The notes beneath the pieces were generated by a model. It did no database searches. It saw only the letters and a list, made by a program, of their open reading frames with translations, and was not told the origin of the DNA. A program made the translations under genes and the position numbers. This document shows, one piece after another, positions 1-8,847 of a stretch of DNA of 64,000 nt (its first letter is position 1; every line of letters begins with the position of its first letter). The stretch lies in NCBI GenBank assembly GCA_963706685.1, contig CAVPMY010000016.1, positions 143,536-207,535 on the forward strand, read 5' to 3'. The DNA is from CADEEN01 sp963706685 (GTDB lineage: Bacteria > Pseudomonadota > Gammaproteobacteria > Burkholderiales > Burkholderiaceae_C).

Positions 1-1029
1 CAGGTGCGCCTCGTAGTGCGCGCGTGTCTGTGCGTCGGTCTGCATCGTGTCGCGCGCTGCGGTGAGGGTCTCGGCGGCGAGGATGCCGGTCTCCAGGGCC
101 TTGCCGATGCCCTCGCCGGTCAAGGCATAGGTGCTGCCGGCGGCCTCACCGGTGACCAGCAGGCCAGGGCGCGAGAAGCGCGCGCCCTCGAGCGAGCAGC
201 GCAGCGGCGCGCCCTTGAGCGGGCCCAGCTGCTCGCCGCTGGACACCAGCTCCTGGGCCGGGGGATGGATCGCGCAGAAGCGCTCGAACATATCGCGCAA
301 ATTTGCGTCGGCCGCGCTGTCGCTGCTGTCGTCGCCCTTGGCGTGGGTACTGAGCAGGCCGACGCCGATGTTGAAGATGCCCCCGGGGCAGGGAAAGATC
401 CAGCCGTAGCCTTTGGACAGGCGCTTGTGCCACACCATCTCCAAGGCGGTGATGCGCTGGGCCATCGCGGCGTTGCGCACGTAGGTTCGCATGGCCACGC
501 CGCTGGGCACTCGGCGCTCGCACAGGCCGGCCGCCATCAGCGCGGTCGGGACCGCGCCGGTGGCCAGAACCACCCAAGTGGCCTGCACGTCGTGCGACTG
601 CTCGCCGACCCTCAATCGCGCGCCGTAGACGCGCTGGTGGCCATCGACCAGCGGCGCTTCAAATCGCGCCGGGGCGCACCACTGTGCGCCGTCGTCGATG
701 GCCGCGCGGCGCAGGATGTCGTCGAGCTGCGCTCGCGGCAGCACGGCCAGGCGGCCCGGCACGTCGACACGGCCACCGCGCGGCGCGATGCAGGCCACAT
801 GCGGCACGAGCAGCGCATGCCGCATGACCGCCTGATGTACGCCCATGCGGCCGAAGGCCGTGTGAGCGTCGGGAATCAGCGCGTCGCCGCAGACCTTGTC
901 GCGCGGGAACGCATGTTGATCGACCAGCAGCGGCTTGAAGCCGGCTCGCGCCAATTGCTGCGCGCAGGCGCTGCCCGCCGGGCCGGCGCCGACGACGAGC
1001 ACATCGCATGAGGAAGGGATCGTTGACAT
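1..1029 (-). CDS. FAD-dependent oxidoreductase, geranylgeranyl-reductase family (partial, left edge)
   Basis: The reading frame opens with ATG at 1029 and stays open to base 1, giving at least 343 residues with no stop, so the C-terminus lies outside the window. The N-terminus holds a Rossmann FAD-binding motif GAGPAG (residues 14-19) after a hydrophobic beta strand. It is followed by PRDKVCGD (about 42-49), the signature of the geranylgeranyl reductase/halogenase-like flavoprotein group. Near the window edge GEAAG followed by LTGEGIGKALETG matches the second FAD-contacting region of the same family. These enzymes reduce isoprenoid double bonds or oxidise small organic substrates; the substrate here cannot be told. 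It runs in the same direction as the malate synthase gene but is separated from it by about 120 bp. Confidence 0.8.
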   Translation of the reverse strand, partial: MSTIPSSCDVLVVGAGPAGSACAQQLARAGFKPLLVDQHAFPRDKVCGDALIPDAHTAFGRMGVHQAVMRHALLVPHVACIAPRGGRVDVPGRLAVLPRAQLDDILRRAAIDDGAQWCAPARFEAPLVDGHQRVYGARLRVGEQSHDVQATWVVLATGAVPTALMAAGLCERRVPSGVAMRTYVRNAAMAQRITALEMVWHKRLSKGYGWIFPCPGGIFNIGVGLLSTHAKGDDSSDSAADANLRDMFERFCAIHPPAQELVSSGEQLGPLKGAPLRCSLEGARFSRPGLLVTGEAAGSTYALTGEGIGKALETGILAAETLTAARDTMQTDAQTRAHYEAHL

Positions 1030-1125
1030 CGGGCGGCGATTGTAGGCAGCCGCCCGCGCTCACTCCCTGCGACTCAAGAAAACGCCGGGCCGCCCCAAGT
1101 CTTCTTGCTCCCTCTGGGGGGCGGA

Positions 1126-1140
1126 CGCCGCGAGGCGGCG
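1126..1140. other. GC-rich hairpin between glcB and the flavoprotein gene
   Basis: CGCCGC and GCGGCG pair around a GAG loop. The surrounding 1030-1153 gap holds no gene. The hairpin lies just downstream of the glcB stop on the minus strand, so it may end that transcript, but there is no T-tract. The flanking stretch has the look of an interspersed GC-rich element, which I cannot confirm from one window. Confidence 0.3.
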
Positions 1141-1153
1141 GCCTTGGCGGCGC

Positions 1154-3343
1154 TCAGTTGGCGCGGGCCGGTTGAATGACACGCAGGCGCCACGCGTGCA
1201 GCAGCGGTTCGGTGTAGCCGTTTGGCTGTTCCTTGCCCTTGAAGACCAGGTCGCACGCCGCACGGTATGCGGCCGAGCGGTTGAAGTTACCGGCCATGTT
1301 CTGGTAGGCCGCATCGCCGGCGTTCTGCTGGTCCACCACCGCTGCCATGCGCTCGAAGGTCGTGCGCACCTGGGCCTCGGTGACGATGCCGTGCAGCAGC
1401 CAGTTGGCGATGTGCTGCGAGCTGATGCGCAGCGTCGCCCGATCTTCCATCAGGCCGACGTTGTGGATGTCCGGCACCTTGGAGCAACCCACGCCCTGGT
1501 CGATCCAGCGCACGACGTAGCCGAGGATGCCCTGGGCGTTGTTGTCGAGTTCCTGCTGGATCTCTTTCGCGTTCCACATCGGCTTGGCCATCACCGGCAC
1601 GGTCAGCAGGCTGTCGAGCAGCGCATCGTGCTGCGCCGCGGCGTCGATCTTTTCCATCTGTTTCTGCAGCGCGGTCACGTCGACCTGGTGATAGTGCAAT
1701 GCATGCAGCGTCGCCGCCGTCGGGCTCGGTACCCAGGCGGTGTTGGCGCCGGCGCGGGGATGGACGATCTTTTGCTCCAGCATCGCGGCCATCAGGTCCG
1801 GCATCGCCCACATGCCTTTGCCGATCTGCGCCTTGCCGCGCAGCCCGCATTGCAGGCCGACGAGGACGTTGCTCTTCTCGTAAGCAGCGATCCAAGCACT
1901 CGTCTTCATGTCGCCCTTGCGGCACATCGGGCCGGCGAGCATCGCGGTGTGAATCTCGTCGCCGGTGCGGTCGAGAAAACCGGTGTTGATGAAAGCCACG
2001 CGCTGCCTGGCAGCGGCAATGCAGGCTTTGAGGTTGAGGCTGGTACGCCGCTCCTCGTCCATGATGCCGAGCTTGACCGTGTGCTCGGCGATGCCGACCA
2101 GCGTTTCGACGCGGCTGAACAGCTCGCAGGCAAAGGCCACTTCCGCCGGGCCGTGCATCTTCGGCTTGACGATGTAGATCGAGCCGCTGCGGCTGTTGTG
2201 CTTGTTCGTCAGGTCGCGTTTGGCGATCGCCGTTGTCACCACCGCATCGAGGATGCCTTCGGGAATCTCGCGGCCATCGGCCAGCAGGATGGCCGGGCTC
2301 GACATCAGGTGGCCGACATTGCGCAGGAACAACAGCGAGCGGCCGTGCAGCACCACCTCGCCCGCGCCCTGTGCCGCGCTGTAGCGACGGTCGGCATTGA
2401 GGCGGCGGGTGATGGTCTTGCCGCCTTTTTGCACGGCCTCGGTGAGCGTGCCGTCGACCAGGCCGACCCAGTTGCCATAGGCTTGCACCTTGTCGTCGGC
2501 ATCGACCACGGCCACCGAGTCTTCGAGATCGAGAATCGTCGTCACTGCCGACTCGATCGCCAGGTCGGCGACGCCGGCCGCGTCGGCCCGGCCGATCGGT
2601 GTGCTGCGGTCGATGCGGATGTCGAGGTGCAGGCCGTGGTGGCGCAGCAGCACGGCGCTCGGCGCGCCGACATCGCCTTGATAGCCGACGAACTGCCGGT
2701 TGTCTTCGAGGCCGCTGCGTTGGCCGCCCTTGAGCGCGACAACGAGCAAGCCGTCCTCGACGAGGTAGGCCGTCGAGTCGATGTGCGAGCCGGACTTCAA
2801 AGGCGCCGTGCGGTCGAGCACATGACGCGCGTACTCGATGACCTTGGCGCCGCGCAGCGGGTTGTAGGCGCCGGCGCGCGTGGCGCCGCCGGACTCCGGC
2901 AAGGCATCGGTGCCGTACAGCGCGTCGTACAGCGAACCCCAGCGCGCATTCGCGGCGTTCAACGCGTAACGCGCATTGGTGATCGGCACCACGAGCTGCG
3001 GGCCGGCCTGGCTGGCGATTTCGCTGTCGACGTTGGCCGTGCTTGCCGTGACTTGTTTGGGCACTGGCACCAGGTAGCCGATTCGTTCGAGGAATGCACG
3101 GTACGCCGCCTTGTCGGCAATCGGCCCGGGGTGCGCGCGGTGCCAGGCATCGAGTTCGCTCTGCAGACGCTCGCGCTCGGCCAGCAACGCGGCGTTTTTC
3201 GGCGCCAGCTCGTGCGCCAGCGCATCGAAGCCCCGCCAGAACGCCGCGGAGTCCAGACCGCTGCCGGGCAGCACGCGGTCTTCGATGAATCGGTACAGGC
3301 AGTTGGCCACTTGGAGGCGGCCGGCGGCGGTGCGGTTGCTCAT
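1154..3343 (-). CDS. glcB: malate synthase G
   Basis: The 729-residue protein is close to the usual length of the monomeric G isoform (about 723). This enzyme condenses glyoxylate with acetyl-CoA to malate in the glyoxylate/glycolate pathway, in the cytoplasm. Family motifs are intact: ILDLEDSV with a metal-binding Glu, the KPKMHGPAEV segment, CRKGDMKTSAW, and the C-terminal MEDRATLRISSQH block containing the catalytic Asp. The start MSNRTAAGRLQVAN fits family N-termini. The HAD gene lies 16 bp upstream in the same direction and may be co-transcribed. No isocitrate lyase gene is seen in the window. A long antisense reading frame over the gene is a GC artefact. Confidence 0.97.
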   Translation of the reverse strand: MSNRTAAGRLQVANCLYRFIEDRVLPGSGLDSAAFWRGFDALAHELAPKNAALLAERERLQSELDAWHRAHPGPIADKAAYRAFLERIGYLVPVPKQVTASTANVDSEIASQAGPQLVVPITNARYALNAANARWGSLYDALYGTDALPESGGATRAGAYNPLRGAKVIEYARHVLDRTAPLKSGSHIDSTAYLVEDGLLVVALKGGQRSGLEDNRQFVGYQGDVGAPSAVLLRHHGLHLDIRIDRSTPIGRADAAGVADLAIESAVTTILDLEDSVAVVDADDKVQAYGNWVGLVDGTLTEAVQKGGKTITRRLNADRRYSAAQGAGEVVLHGRSLLFLRNVGHLMSSPAILLADGREIPEGILDAVVTTAIAKRDLTNKHNSRSGSIYIVKPKMHGPAEVAFACELFSRVETLVGIAEHTVKLGIMDEERRTSLNLKACIAAARQRVAFINTGFLDRTGDEIHTAMLAGPMCRKGDMKTSAWIAAYEKSNVLVGLQCGLRGKAQIGKGMWAMPDLMAAMLEQKIVHPRAGANTAWVPSPTAATLHALHYHQVDVTALQKQMEKIDAAAQHDALLDSLLTVPVMAKPMWNAKEIQQELDNNAQGILGYVVRWIDQGVGCSKVPDIHNVGLMEDRATLRISSQHIANWLLHGIVTEAQVRTTFERMAAVVDQQNAGDAAYQNMAGNFNRSAAYRAACDLVFKGKEQPNGYTEPLLHAWRLRVIQPARAN

Positions 3344-3359
3344 GTTTCGAAGTCAAAAG

Positions 3360-4052
3360 TCAGGTTGGAAAGAATGAAAGCACTTCGCGCAGGCTGGCGC
3401 CGCTGCGCGTCGGCTCGACGCCGAGCTGCTCCAGCGGCACGCCGGTGCGGTTCACCCACAGCGTGGTGTAGCCGAACCAGGCGGCGCCGACGGCGTCCCA
3501 GCAGTTGCTCGAGACAAACAGGATGTCGCGCGCCGCCAGCCCGAGCGCCTTCGGCCCCAGCGCGTAGGCGGCCGGGTCGGTCTTGAAGCGGCGCACAGTG
3601 TCGGTCGACAAGATCGGGTCGAGCAGGGCTGCGAAGCCGGCGCTCTGCACTGCAGCTTCGAGCATCGGCGGATCGCCATTGGACAGGATACCGGCCCGGA
3701 TGCCACGTTTCTTCAACTGCGTCAGCACCGCCTGATTCTCGGGAAACGGCTTGAGCGTGCGGTACTGCGCCAGCAGCTTGGCTTCGCTGGCCGGGTCCAC
3801 GGGCAACTCGAAGCGCAGCACCGCAAAGCGCAGTGCGTTGCAGGTCAGGTCCCAGAACGAGGCATAGCGGTTGCTCATCGTCAACAGCCGCGAGTATTCG
3901 ATCTGCTTGTCGCGCCACAGCAGGACCAGCTTGTGGCCTCGCCCTGGAAACAGCTGTTCGGCCACGTCAATCAGGCTGTGGACGTCGAACAGCGTTCCGT
4001 AGGCGTCGAAAAGGACGGCCTTGGGTTGGGGCGAGGTGTCGGGATCGGTCAT
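3360..4052 (-). CDS. HAD-superfamily haloacid dehalogenase, type II
   Basis: This 230-residue cytoplasmic hydrolase has all HAD motifs in order. The nucleophile Asp16 is in LFDAYGTLFDV, motif II is SNGDPPM with Ser124, Lys157 sits in RRFKTDP, and motif III/IV is SSNCWDAVGAAWFG (181-194). The SSNxWD arrangement and overall length match (S)-2-haloacid dehalogenases, which hydrolyse 2-haloalkanoates through an aspartyl ester. Many members act on unknown substrates, so dehalogenation is probable rather than certain. In the usual KPDP-type segment a Thr replaces the first Pro. It is transcribed towards glcB and is divergent from a LysR-type regulator, the classic layout for a regulator-target pair. 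Confidence 0.85.
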   Translation of the reverse strand: MTDPDTSPQPKAVLFDAYGTLFDVHSLIDVAEQLFPGRGHKLVLLWRDKQIEYSRLLTMSNRYASFWDLTCNALRFAVLRFELPVDPASEAKLLAQYRTLKPFPENQAVLTQLKKRGIRAGILSNGDPPMLEAAVQSAGFAALLDPILSTDTVRRFKTDPAAYALGPKALGLAARDILFVSSNCWDAVGAAWFGYTTLWVNRTGVPLEQLGVEPTRSGASLREVLSFFPT

Positions 4053-4068
4053 CTACGCGGATACTTTA

Positions 4069-4080
4069 TTCGGAACCGAA
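4069..4080. promoter_or_regulatory. palindrome in the divergent HAD/LysR intergenic region
   Basis: TTCGG-AA-CCGAA is a perfect inverted repeat with 5-bp arms. It sits in the short gap between the HAD start (4052) and the LysR start (about 4141). LysR-type regulators bind such dyads between divergent genes, so this is a candidate operator. Only the symmetry is seen; binding is inferred. Confidence 0.4.
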
Positions 4081-4140
4081 GCAGTGATTAAGCGCCACAA
4101 AGGGCAAGCGTCACTGTCGTGCAGTGCAGAATCAAGGCTG

Positions 4141-5052
4141 TTGGACAAACTCAAGCAGATCGAATCCTTTGTCGGTGTGGCGATCAAGGGCAGCCTGACA
4201 GCGGCCGCCAAGGCCGAGGGCGTGGCCCCGGCGGTGATCGGTCGGCGCATCGACGCGCTCGAACAACGCCTGGGCGTGAAGCTCATGCTGCGGACCACGC
4301 GGCGCATCACGCTGACCCATGAGGGCAGTGCGTTTCTCGATGACTGCCAACGTGTCTTGGTGGAGCTGGCGAGCGCCGAGGCCAGCGTCAGTGCGGGTGG
4401 CGCGAAAGCCAGTGGTTACTTACGAGTAACCGCGCCGGCCGGCTTCGGGCGCCGACATGTGGCGCCGATGGTGCCCAAGTTCATTGCGTTGCACCCGGAC
4501 GTGCACCTGTCGTTGAACCTGTCGGACCGGGTGATCGACGTCGTCAGCGAGAACTTCGACTGCGCGCTGCACGTTGGCGACATGCCCGACTCGAATCTGG
4601 TCAGTGTCAGGCTGGCCGACAACCGTCGCCAATGCGTGGCCAGCCCGGCTTACCTGAATCGCGCCGGCACGCCGGCAGCGCCCGCTGATCTGCACCGCCA
4701 TCAATGCCTGACGTTGTCCTCCGACGCCAGCCAAACACGCGGCTGGGCCTTTGTTGTCGATGGCGCGCTGACGCATCTGCGCCCCGGCGGCCGGCTCGAT
4801 TGCAGCGACGGCCAAGTGCTGCACGAGTGGTGCCTGCTTGGGCTCGGCATCGCGTGGCGCAGTACCTGGGAGGTTGATGCCGACATCGCTGCAGGCCGGC
4901 TGGTCAGCGTGCTCGACGAGTTTGCCGCGCCACCCAACGGCATCTTCGCCGTGTTTGCGCATGCCAAGCACCTGCCGCTGCGTGTGCGGCTGTGGATCGA
5001 TTTCCTCAAACAGGCCTGGGGCGACCCCAAGTACTGGAAAGCCGGAGCCTGA
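4141..5052 (+). CDS. LysR-family transcriptional regulator
   Basis: The reading frame is open from about 4021, but the conserved N-terminus begins LDKLKQIESFVGVA. I therefore place the start at TTG 4141, giving 303 residues, the normal LysR length. The first 60 residues form the winged helix-turn-helix (LTAAAKAEGVAPAVIGRRIDALE, then LGVKLMLRTTRRITLT). The rest is the LysR substrate-binding domain, including PAGFGRRHVAP and a LGLGIAWRSTWEV segment near the end. It is divergent from the HAD dehalogenase and probably controls it. A hairpin follows the stop codon. A longer protein starting at ATG 4021 would overlap the HAD gene and is unlikely. Confidence 0.88.
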   Translation: MDKLKQIESFVGVAIKGSLTAAAKAEGVAPAVIGRRIDALEQRLGVKLMLRTTRRITLTHEGSAFLDDCQRVLVELASAEASVSAGGAKASGYLRVTAPAGFGRRHVAPMVPKFIALHPDVHLSLNLSDRVIDVVSENFDCALHVGDMPDSNLVSVRLADNRRQCVASPAYLNRAGTPAAPADLHRHQCLTLSSDASQTRGWAFVVDGALTHLRPGGRLDCSDGQVLHEWCLLGLGIAWRSTWEVDADIAAGRLVSVLDEFAAPPNGIFAVFAHAKHLPLRVRLWIDFLKQAWGDPKYWKAGA

Positions 5053-5057
5053 AAACG

Positions 5058-5084
5058 GACAACCCGGCTGGCTGCCGGGTTGTC
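5058..5084. terminator. rho-independent terminator between lysR and psiF
   Basis: A 10-bp perfect stem (GACAACCCGG with CCGGGTTGTC, 7-base loop) lies 6 bp after the LysR stop codon. Read on the minus strand it is followed by CGTTTTC, so it could serve psiF as well as lysR. The next 5105-5145 stretch can form further GC-rich hairpins. Confidence 0.65.
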
Positions 5085-5158
5085 AAGGTCGAAGCGACTG
5101 CTGACAAGAGCTCGCCTCGGGGCGAGGTGAGCGCAGCGAGCTTGGGGCCGTCAGCCCT

Positions 5159-5467
5159 TCAAGCTTTCTTGCTGAGGCACTCCTTCATGAAGGCCTTGCG
5201 CTCGTCGCCCTTCTTGCCGTCAGCGTCCTTGTTGCACATTTTCATCTTGTCCTTCTGGTCGCCGGCCGCCGGCTTGGCGCCGAGGCAACTCTTCATGAAG
5301 GTCTTGCGCTCGTCGCCCTTCTTGCCTTCAGCATCCTTGTTGCACATGGCCATCTTCTCTTGTTGCGGCGTTTTCATCTTTTCTGCGGGCGCGGCCGCAG
5401 CGTGGCTGGCAGCAAACGCGCCGCCGGCAGCACAAACAAGGGCCAGCGCAGTGATCAGGTTCTTCAT
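5159..5467 (-). CDS. psiF: PsiF-repeat periplasmic protein
   Basis: This 102-residue protein has a signal peptide (MKNLITALALVCAAGGAFA, cleavage near residue 19-20). Two copies of the PsiF repeat follow: MCNKDAEGKKGDERKTFMKSCL and MCNKDADGKKGDERKAFMKECL, each with a conserved Cys pair. E. coli psiF is induced by phosphate starvation, and its biochemical role is unknown. The protein is small, basic and secreted. It is a single-gene unit ending near the hairpin at 5058-5084. No Pho box was recognised upstream. Confidence 0.85.
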   Translation of the reverse strand: MKNLITALALVCAAGGAFAASHAAAAPAEKMKTPQQEKMAMCNKDAEGKKGDERKTFMKSCLGAKPAAGDQKDKMKMCNKDADGKKGDERKAFMKECLSKKA

Positions 5468-5561
5468 CGGGGTTGTCCTTCATCCTCGGTCGTGGTGACC
5501 ATGTCGGCAAGATTGCCGCGCGGGATTGAAGCAGACTGCTGTGCTCTCGGCAAGCACCCGG

Positions 5562-6908
5562 TCAGAGGATGCGACGCGGGTGGTCCAGCGCTTCGTGGGC
5601 GGCGTGCAGTCGTCGCACCAGCACCTTGATGAAGGCGTCGTCGAAACGGTGCCGGGTGCCCGCCGAGAGCTGCGACATCGCCTCGGGGTTGAAGGAGATG
5701 GTGGTGCACGTCTGCGCGACGATCACGTCGGCCTGGTGCACGCGCAGCTCGGGGCTCGGCGCCAGGTAGGCCATCTCGCCGACCGAGGCGCCTTTGCCAA
5801 GCATGGCCACCTTGTTGCCGTCGCGAAACACCTCCATGCCGCCTTGTGCGATCAGATAAAAGTTGCGTCCTTCCTGGCCCTTCTTGTACAGCGCGTGGCC
5901 GAAATTGAAGCGCTGCCATTTGGCGCGGTGTACCACTTCCCACAGCTCGACATCGCCGAAGGCGTTGAAGAAGTCGAGTGCGCGCAGCAGGTTGAAGCGC
6001 TCGGAGTCGAGCACGCCCTGCAGCTTGCCGCGCGGCACTTCGCGCCGCGCAATCACGCCGGCCAGGCTTTGCGCAAAGTCGTCCCAGTTGCTCGGCCGGT
6101 CGGCCGGGTTCTTTTCCAGCGCGCGTTGCAGCAGCGCTTCCAGGCTCGCCGGCACGCCGTCGCGCAGGCTCGCCAGCGGGGTCGGCAACTCGTTGAAGAC
6201 CTGATGCATCAGCGCGGCCTGCGTCGGGCCCTCGAAGGGCGGCCGGCCGGCGATCAAGTGGTACAGCACGGCAGCCAGCGAGTACATGTCGGCGCGGGCG
6301 TCGATTTGTGCGCCGTCGAGCTGCTCGGGCGAGATGTAGGCCAGCGAGCCGACGCGGTGCACCGCGGTGCGTTCGGCGTCGAGCTGCAGCACGCTGCCGA
6401 AGTCGGTCAGCTTCACGTCGATGACGCTGTCGCGGTCCATCAATGCGAGCACGTTGGCCGGCTTGACGTCGCGGTGGATCAGTCCTTGGCGCGACACATA
6501 GCCCAGCGCCATGGCGCACTTGAAGCCGATTTCCACCACCTGCTCGAGCGACAACAGCGAATCGGGCCGGCAGAACTTCTTCAGCGTCGTGCCCGGCACG
6601 TATTCCATCACCACATACGGCAGCTCCGGGTCGGCGACGGCGTCGAAGATCTGGACGACGTTGGGGTGCTCGAGGCGGCCGACGAGATCGGCTTCGGCGG
6701 CGAAGAAGCGCGCGAAAAAATGGCTGTCGTCGTCACCATTGCTGCTGCGCTGTGGCACGCGGATGCACTTGATGGCGACGTCACGGCCGTGGAAGTCGTC
6801 GCGGGCGTGGAAGACCTCGCTGGTGGCGCCTTCGCCCAAACGACCCAGTACCTTGTACTTGCCGATCTGGCGGGGCAAACGGCTCGCGACCGCTGTATCT
6901 GCAGACAT
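5562..6908 (-). CDS. Ser/Thr protein kinase with C-terminal cyclic-nucleotide-binding domain
   Basis: The start is set at ATG 6908 (MSADTAVASRLPRQIGKYKV). Upstream codons of the same frame overlap the argS leader and look non-coding. The 448-residue protein has a complete Hanks kinase domain: glycine loop LGEGATSEVF (24-33), Lys47 in VAIK, Glu73 in helix C, HRDVKPAN (145-152), DFG (169-171) and SPEQ (193-196). Residues of about 320-440 (FGHALYKKGQEGRNFYLIAQGG, FRDGNKVAMLGKGASVGEMAY) form a cNMP-binding/CRP-like sensor fold. The order kinase then cNMP domain suggests phosphorylation gated by cAMP or cGMP, which is an inference. No membrane segment is seen, so it should be cytoplasmic. It is divergent from argS. 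A cAMP phosphodiesterase-like gene is at 60.5 kb. Confidence 0.9.
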   Translation of the reverse strand: MSADTAVASRLPRQIGKYKVLGRLGEGATSEVFHARDDFHGRDVAIKCIRVPQRSSNGDDDSHFFARFFAAEADLVGRLEHPNVVQIFDAVADPELPYVVMEYVPGTTLKKFCRPDSLLSLEQVVEIGFKCAMALGYVSRQGLIHRDVKPANVLALMDRDSVIDVKLTDFGSVLQLDAERTAVHRVGSLAYISPEQLDGAQIDARADMYSLAAVLYHLIAGRPPFEGPTQAALMHQVFNELPTPLASLRDGVPASLEALLQRALEKNPADRPSNWDDFAQSLAGVIARREVPRGKLQGVLDSERFNLLRALDFFNAFGDVELWEVVHRAKWQRFNFGHALYKKGQEGRNFYLIAQGGMEVFRDGNKVAMLGKGASVGEMAYLAPSPELRVHQADVIVAQTCTTISFNPEAMSQLSAGTRHRFDDAFIKVLVRRLHAAHEALDHPRRIL

Positions 6909-7101
6909 GGTCGCCAAGCATAGTGGTGACCCGCAGTCAGTGCTGCATGTGCTTACAAGTCGACGTGACCTTCGCCACGGATCAGGACTCGGCGCGACGG
7001 TCCCTAAAATGTCCGGATGCAACAACCCCCAGCGCGCTTCGACTGCGGCCTCTCGGACCTGCAGGAAACAAGGCGTCGCTATTGGGCGCGTCAGACCTGA
7101 C

Positions 7102-8847
7102 ATGTTGCAGGCCCAGCAAGAACTTCTCGCGGCCCTGGCTCAGGCGCTCGACGAGACCGCGCCGGGCCACGGACTCGTGCCTGCATTCGAGTCGCCGAAG
7201 CAGGCCGCGCATGGCGACCTGGCGATCACCGCGGCGATGCCCCTGGCCAAGAAGTCCAAGAGCGCGCCGCGCGAACTGGCGCAACGGCTGGTCGCCGCGC
7301 TGGGCAAGCAGCCGGCCATCGAGCGCTGGGTCAGTGCGCTCGAGATCGCGGGGCCGGGCTTCATCAACCTGCGCTTGGCGCCGGCGGCCAAGCAGGCCGT
7401 CATCGCCGAGGTGTTGGCCGCCGGCGCACGTTACGGCGCGCAGACCAGCAATGGCCAGCGCGTCATGGTCGAGTTCGTCTCGGCCAACCCGACCGGACCG
7501 CTGCACCTGGGCCACGCGCGCCAGGCCGCGCTCGGCGATGCGCTCTGCAATCTGTTTGCCACGCAAGGCTGGAGCGTCACGCGCGAGTTCTATTACAACG
7601 ACGCCGGGGCGCAGATCGCCACACTGGCGGCGTCTGTCAAGGCCCGGCTCGATGGCTGGAAGCCCGGCGACGCCGAATGGCCCGAAGCGGCCTACAACGG
7701 CGAATACATCGCCGATATCGCGGCCGATTTCGCGGCGCGCAAGACCGTCAAAGCCGACGACCGCGAGTTCACGGCGTCCGGCGACAGGAACGATCTGGAC
7801 AGCATTCGCCAGTTCGCCGTGGCCTACCTGCGCCATGAGCAGGATCTCGATCTGCAGGCCTTTGGCCTGCGCTTCGACAACTACTTCCTCGAGTCCAGCC
7901 TGTACAGCGGCGGCAAGCTCGACAGCGCCGTGCAGCGCCTGATCGCCTCAGGCAAGACCTACGAGCAAGACGGCGCGCTGTGGCTTCGGACCACCGACTA
8001 CGGCGACGACAAAGACCGCGTGATGCGAAAGTCCGACGGCAGCTACACCTATTTCGTGCCCGACGTCGCCTACCACATCGACAAATGGGGCCGCGGCTTC
8101 ACCAAGTGCATCAACTACCAAGGCACCGACCACCACGGCACGATCGCCCGCGTGCGCGCTGGCCTGCAGGCCGCGGACATGGGGGTGCCGCAGGGCTTCC
8201 CCGACTACGTACTGCACAAGATGGTCACCGTGATGCGCGGCGGCCAGGAGGTCAAAATCTCCAAGCGCGCCGGCAGCTATGTCACGCTGCGCGACCTCAT
8301 CGACTGGACCAGCCGCGACGCGGTGCGCTTTTTCCTCATCAGCCGCAAGGCCGATACCGAGTACACCTTCGACGTCGATCTGGCCCTTGCGCAGAACGAC
8401 GAGAACCCGGTCTTCTATGTGCAATATGCGCATGCGCGCATCTGCTCGGTGCTGGCAATGTGGCGCCAGCGCGAAAGCTCACGCGACGGTGATACCGCGT
8501 CGCTTGCACAGGCCGATCTGTCGCTGCTCACGGCGCCCACCGAAGCCACGCTGATGTTGACGCTGGCCGATTACCCGGCCATGCTGGGCCGCGCGGCCGC
8601 CAGCTTGGGGCCACACGATGTGGCCTTCTACGCCCGAGCGCTGGCGGCCGCCTTCCACAGTTGCTACGCGGCCGAGCGGTTTCTGGTCGATGATGCGGCC
8701 CTGGCGCGCGCGCGCATGGCCCTGCTGGCAGCGACCGCTCAGGTGCTGGAAAACGCGCTGGCGGTGCTCGGCGTCAGCGCGCCCGAACGCATGGAACGCG
8801 GCCTGGACCGCGAAACCCTCTCAGTAGAAAAAACGGCCATCACATGA
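7102..8847 (+). CDS. argS: arginyl-tRNA synthetase
   Basis: This class I aminoacyl-tRNA synthetase charges tRNA-Arg in the cytoplasm. The start MLQAQQELLAALAQALDE at 7102 gives 581 residues, matching betaproteobacterial ArgS. The frame is open much further upstream but that part lies over the divergent kinase gene and is not conserved. It shows the HIGH-type motif HLGH (about 135-138) in NPTGPLHLGHARQA and the KMSKS-equivalent KISKR (about 385-389), followed by the C-terminal DALR anticodon-binding helices. Its stop overlaps the start of the SPOR gene (ATGA), so the two are translationally coupled. Confidence 0.97.
   Translation: MLQAQQELLAALAQALDETAPGHGLVPAFESPKQAAHGDLAITAAMPLAKKSKSAPRELAQRLVAALGKQPAIERWVSALEIAGPGFINLRLAPAAKQAVIAEVLAAGARYGAQTSNGQRVMVEFVSANPTGPLHLGHARQAALGDALCNLFATQGWSVTREFYYNDAGAQIATLAASVKARLDGWKPGDAEWPEAAYNGEYIADIAADFAARKTVKADDREFTASGDRNDLDSIRQFAVAYLRHEQDLDLQAFGLRFDNYFLESSLYSGGKLDSAVQRLIASGKTYEQDGALWLRTTDYGDDKDRVMRKSDGSYTYFVPDVAYHIDKWGRGFTKCINYQGTDHHGTIARVRAGLQAADMGVPQGFPDYVLHKMVTVMRGGQEVKISKRAGSYVTLRDLIDWTSRDAVRFFLISRKADTEYTFDVDLALAQNDENPVFYVQYAHARICSVLAMWRQRESSRDGDTASLAQADLSLLTAPTEATLMLTLADYPAMLGRAAASLGPHDVAFYARALAAAFHSCYAAERFLVDDAALARARMALLAATAQVLENALAVLGVSAPERMERGLDRETLSVEKTAIT

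Noticed and set aside
1172..3586. 804-residue open frame antisense to malate synthase
   Set aside because: The opposite strand encodes an unmistakable full-length GlcB; the antisense product has no recognisable motif.
6511..7101. N-terminal extension of ArgS by about 197 residues
   Set aside because: It overlaps the divergent kinase gene and its promoter and lacks ArgS conservation; the normal start is ATG 7102.
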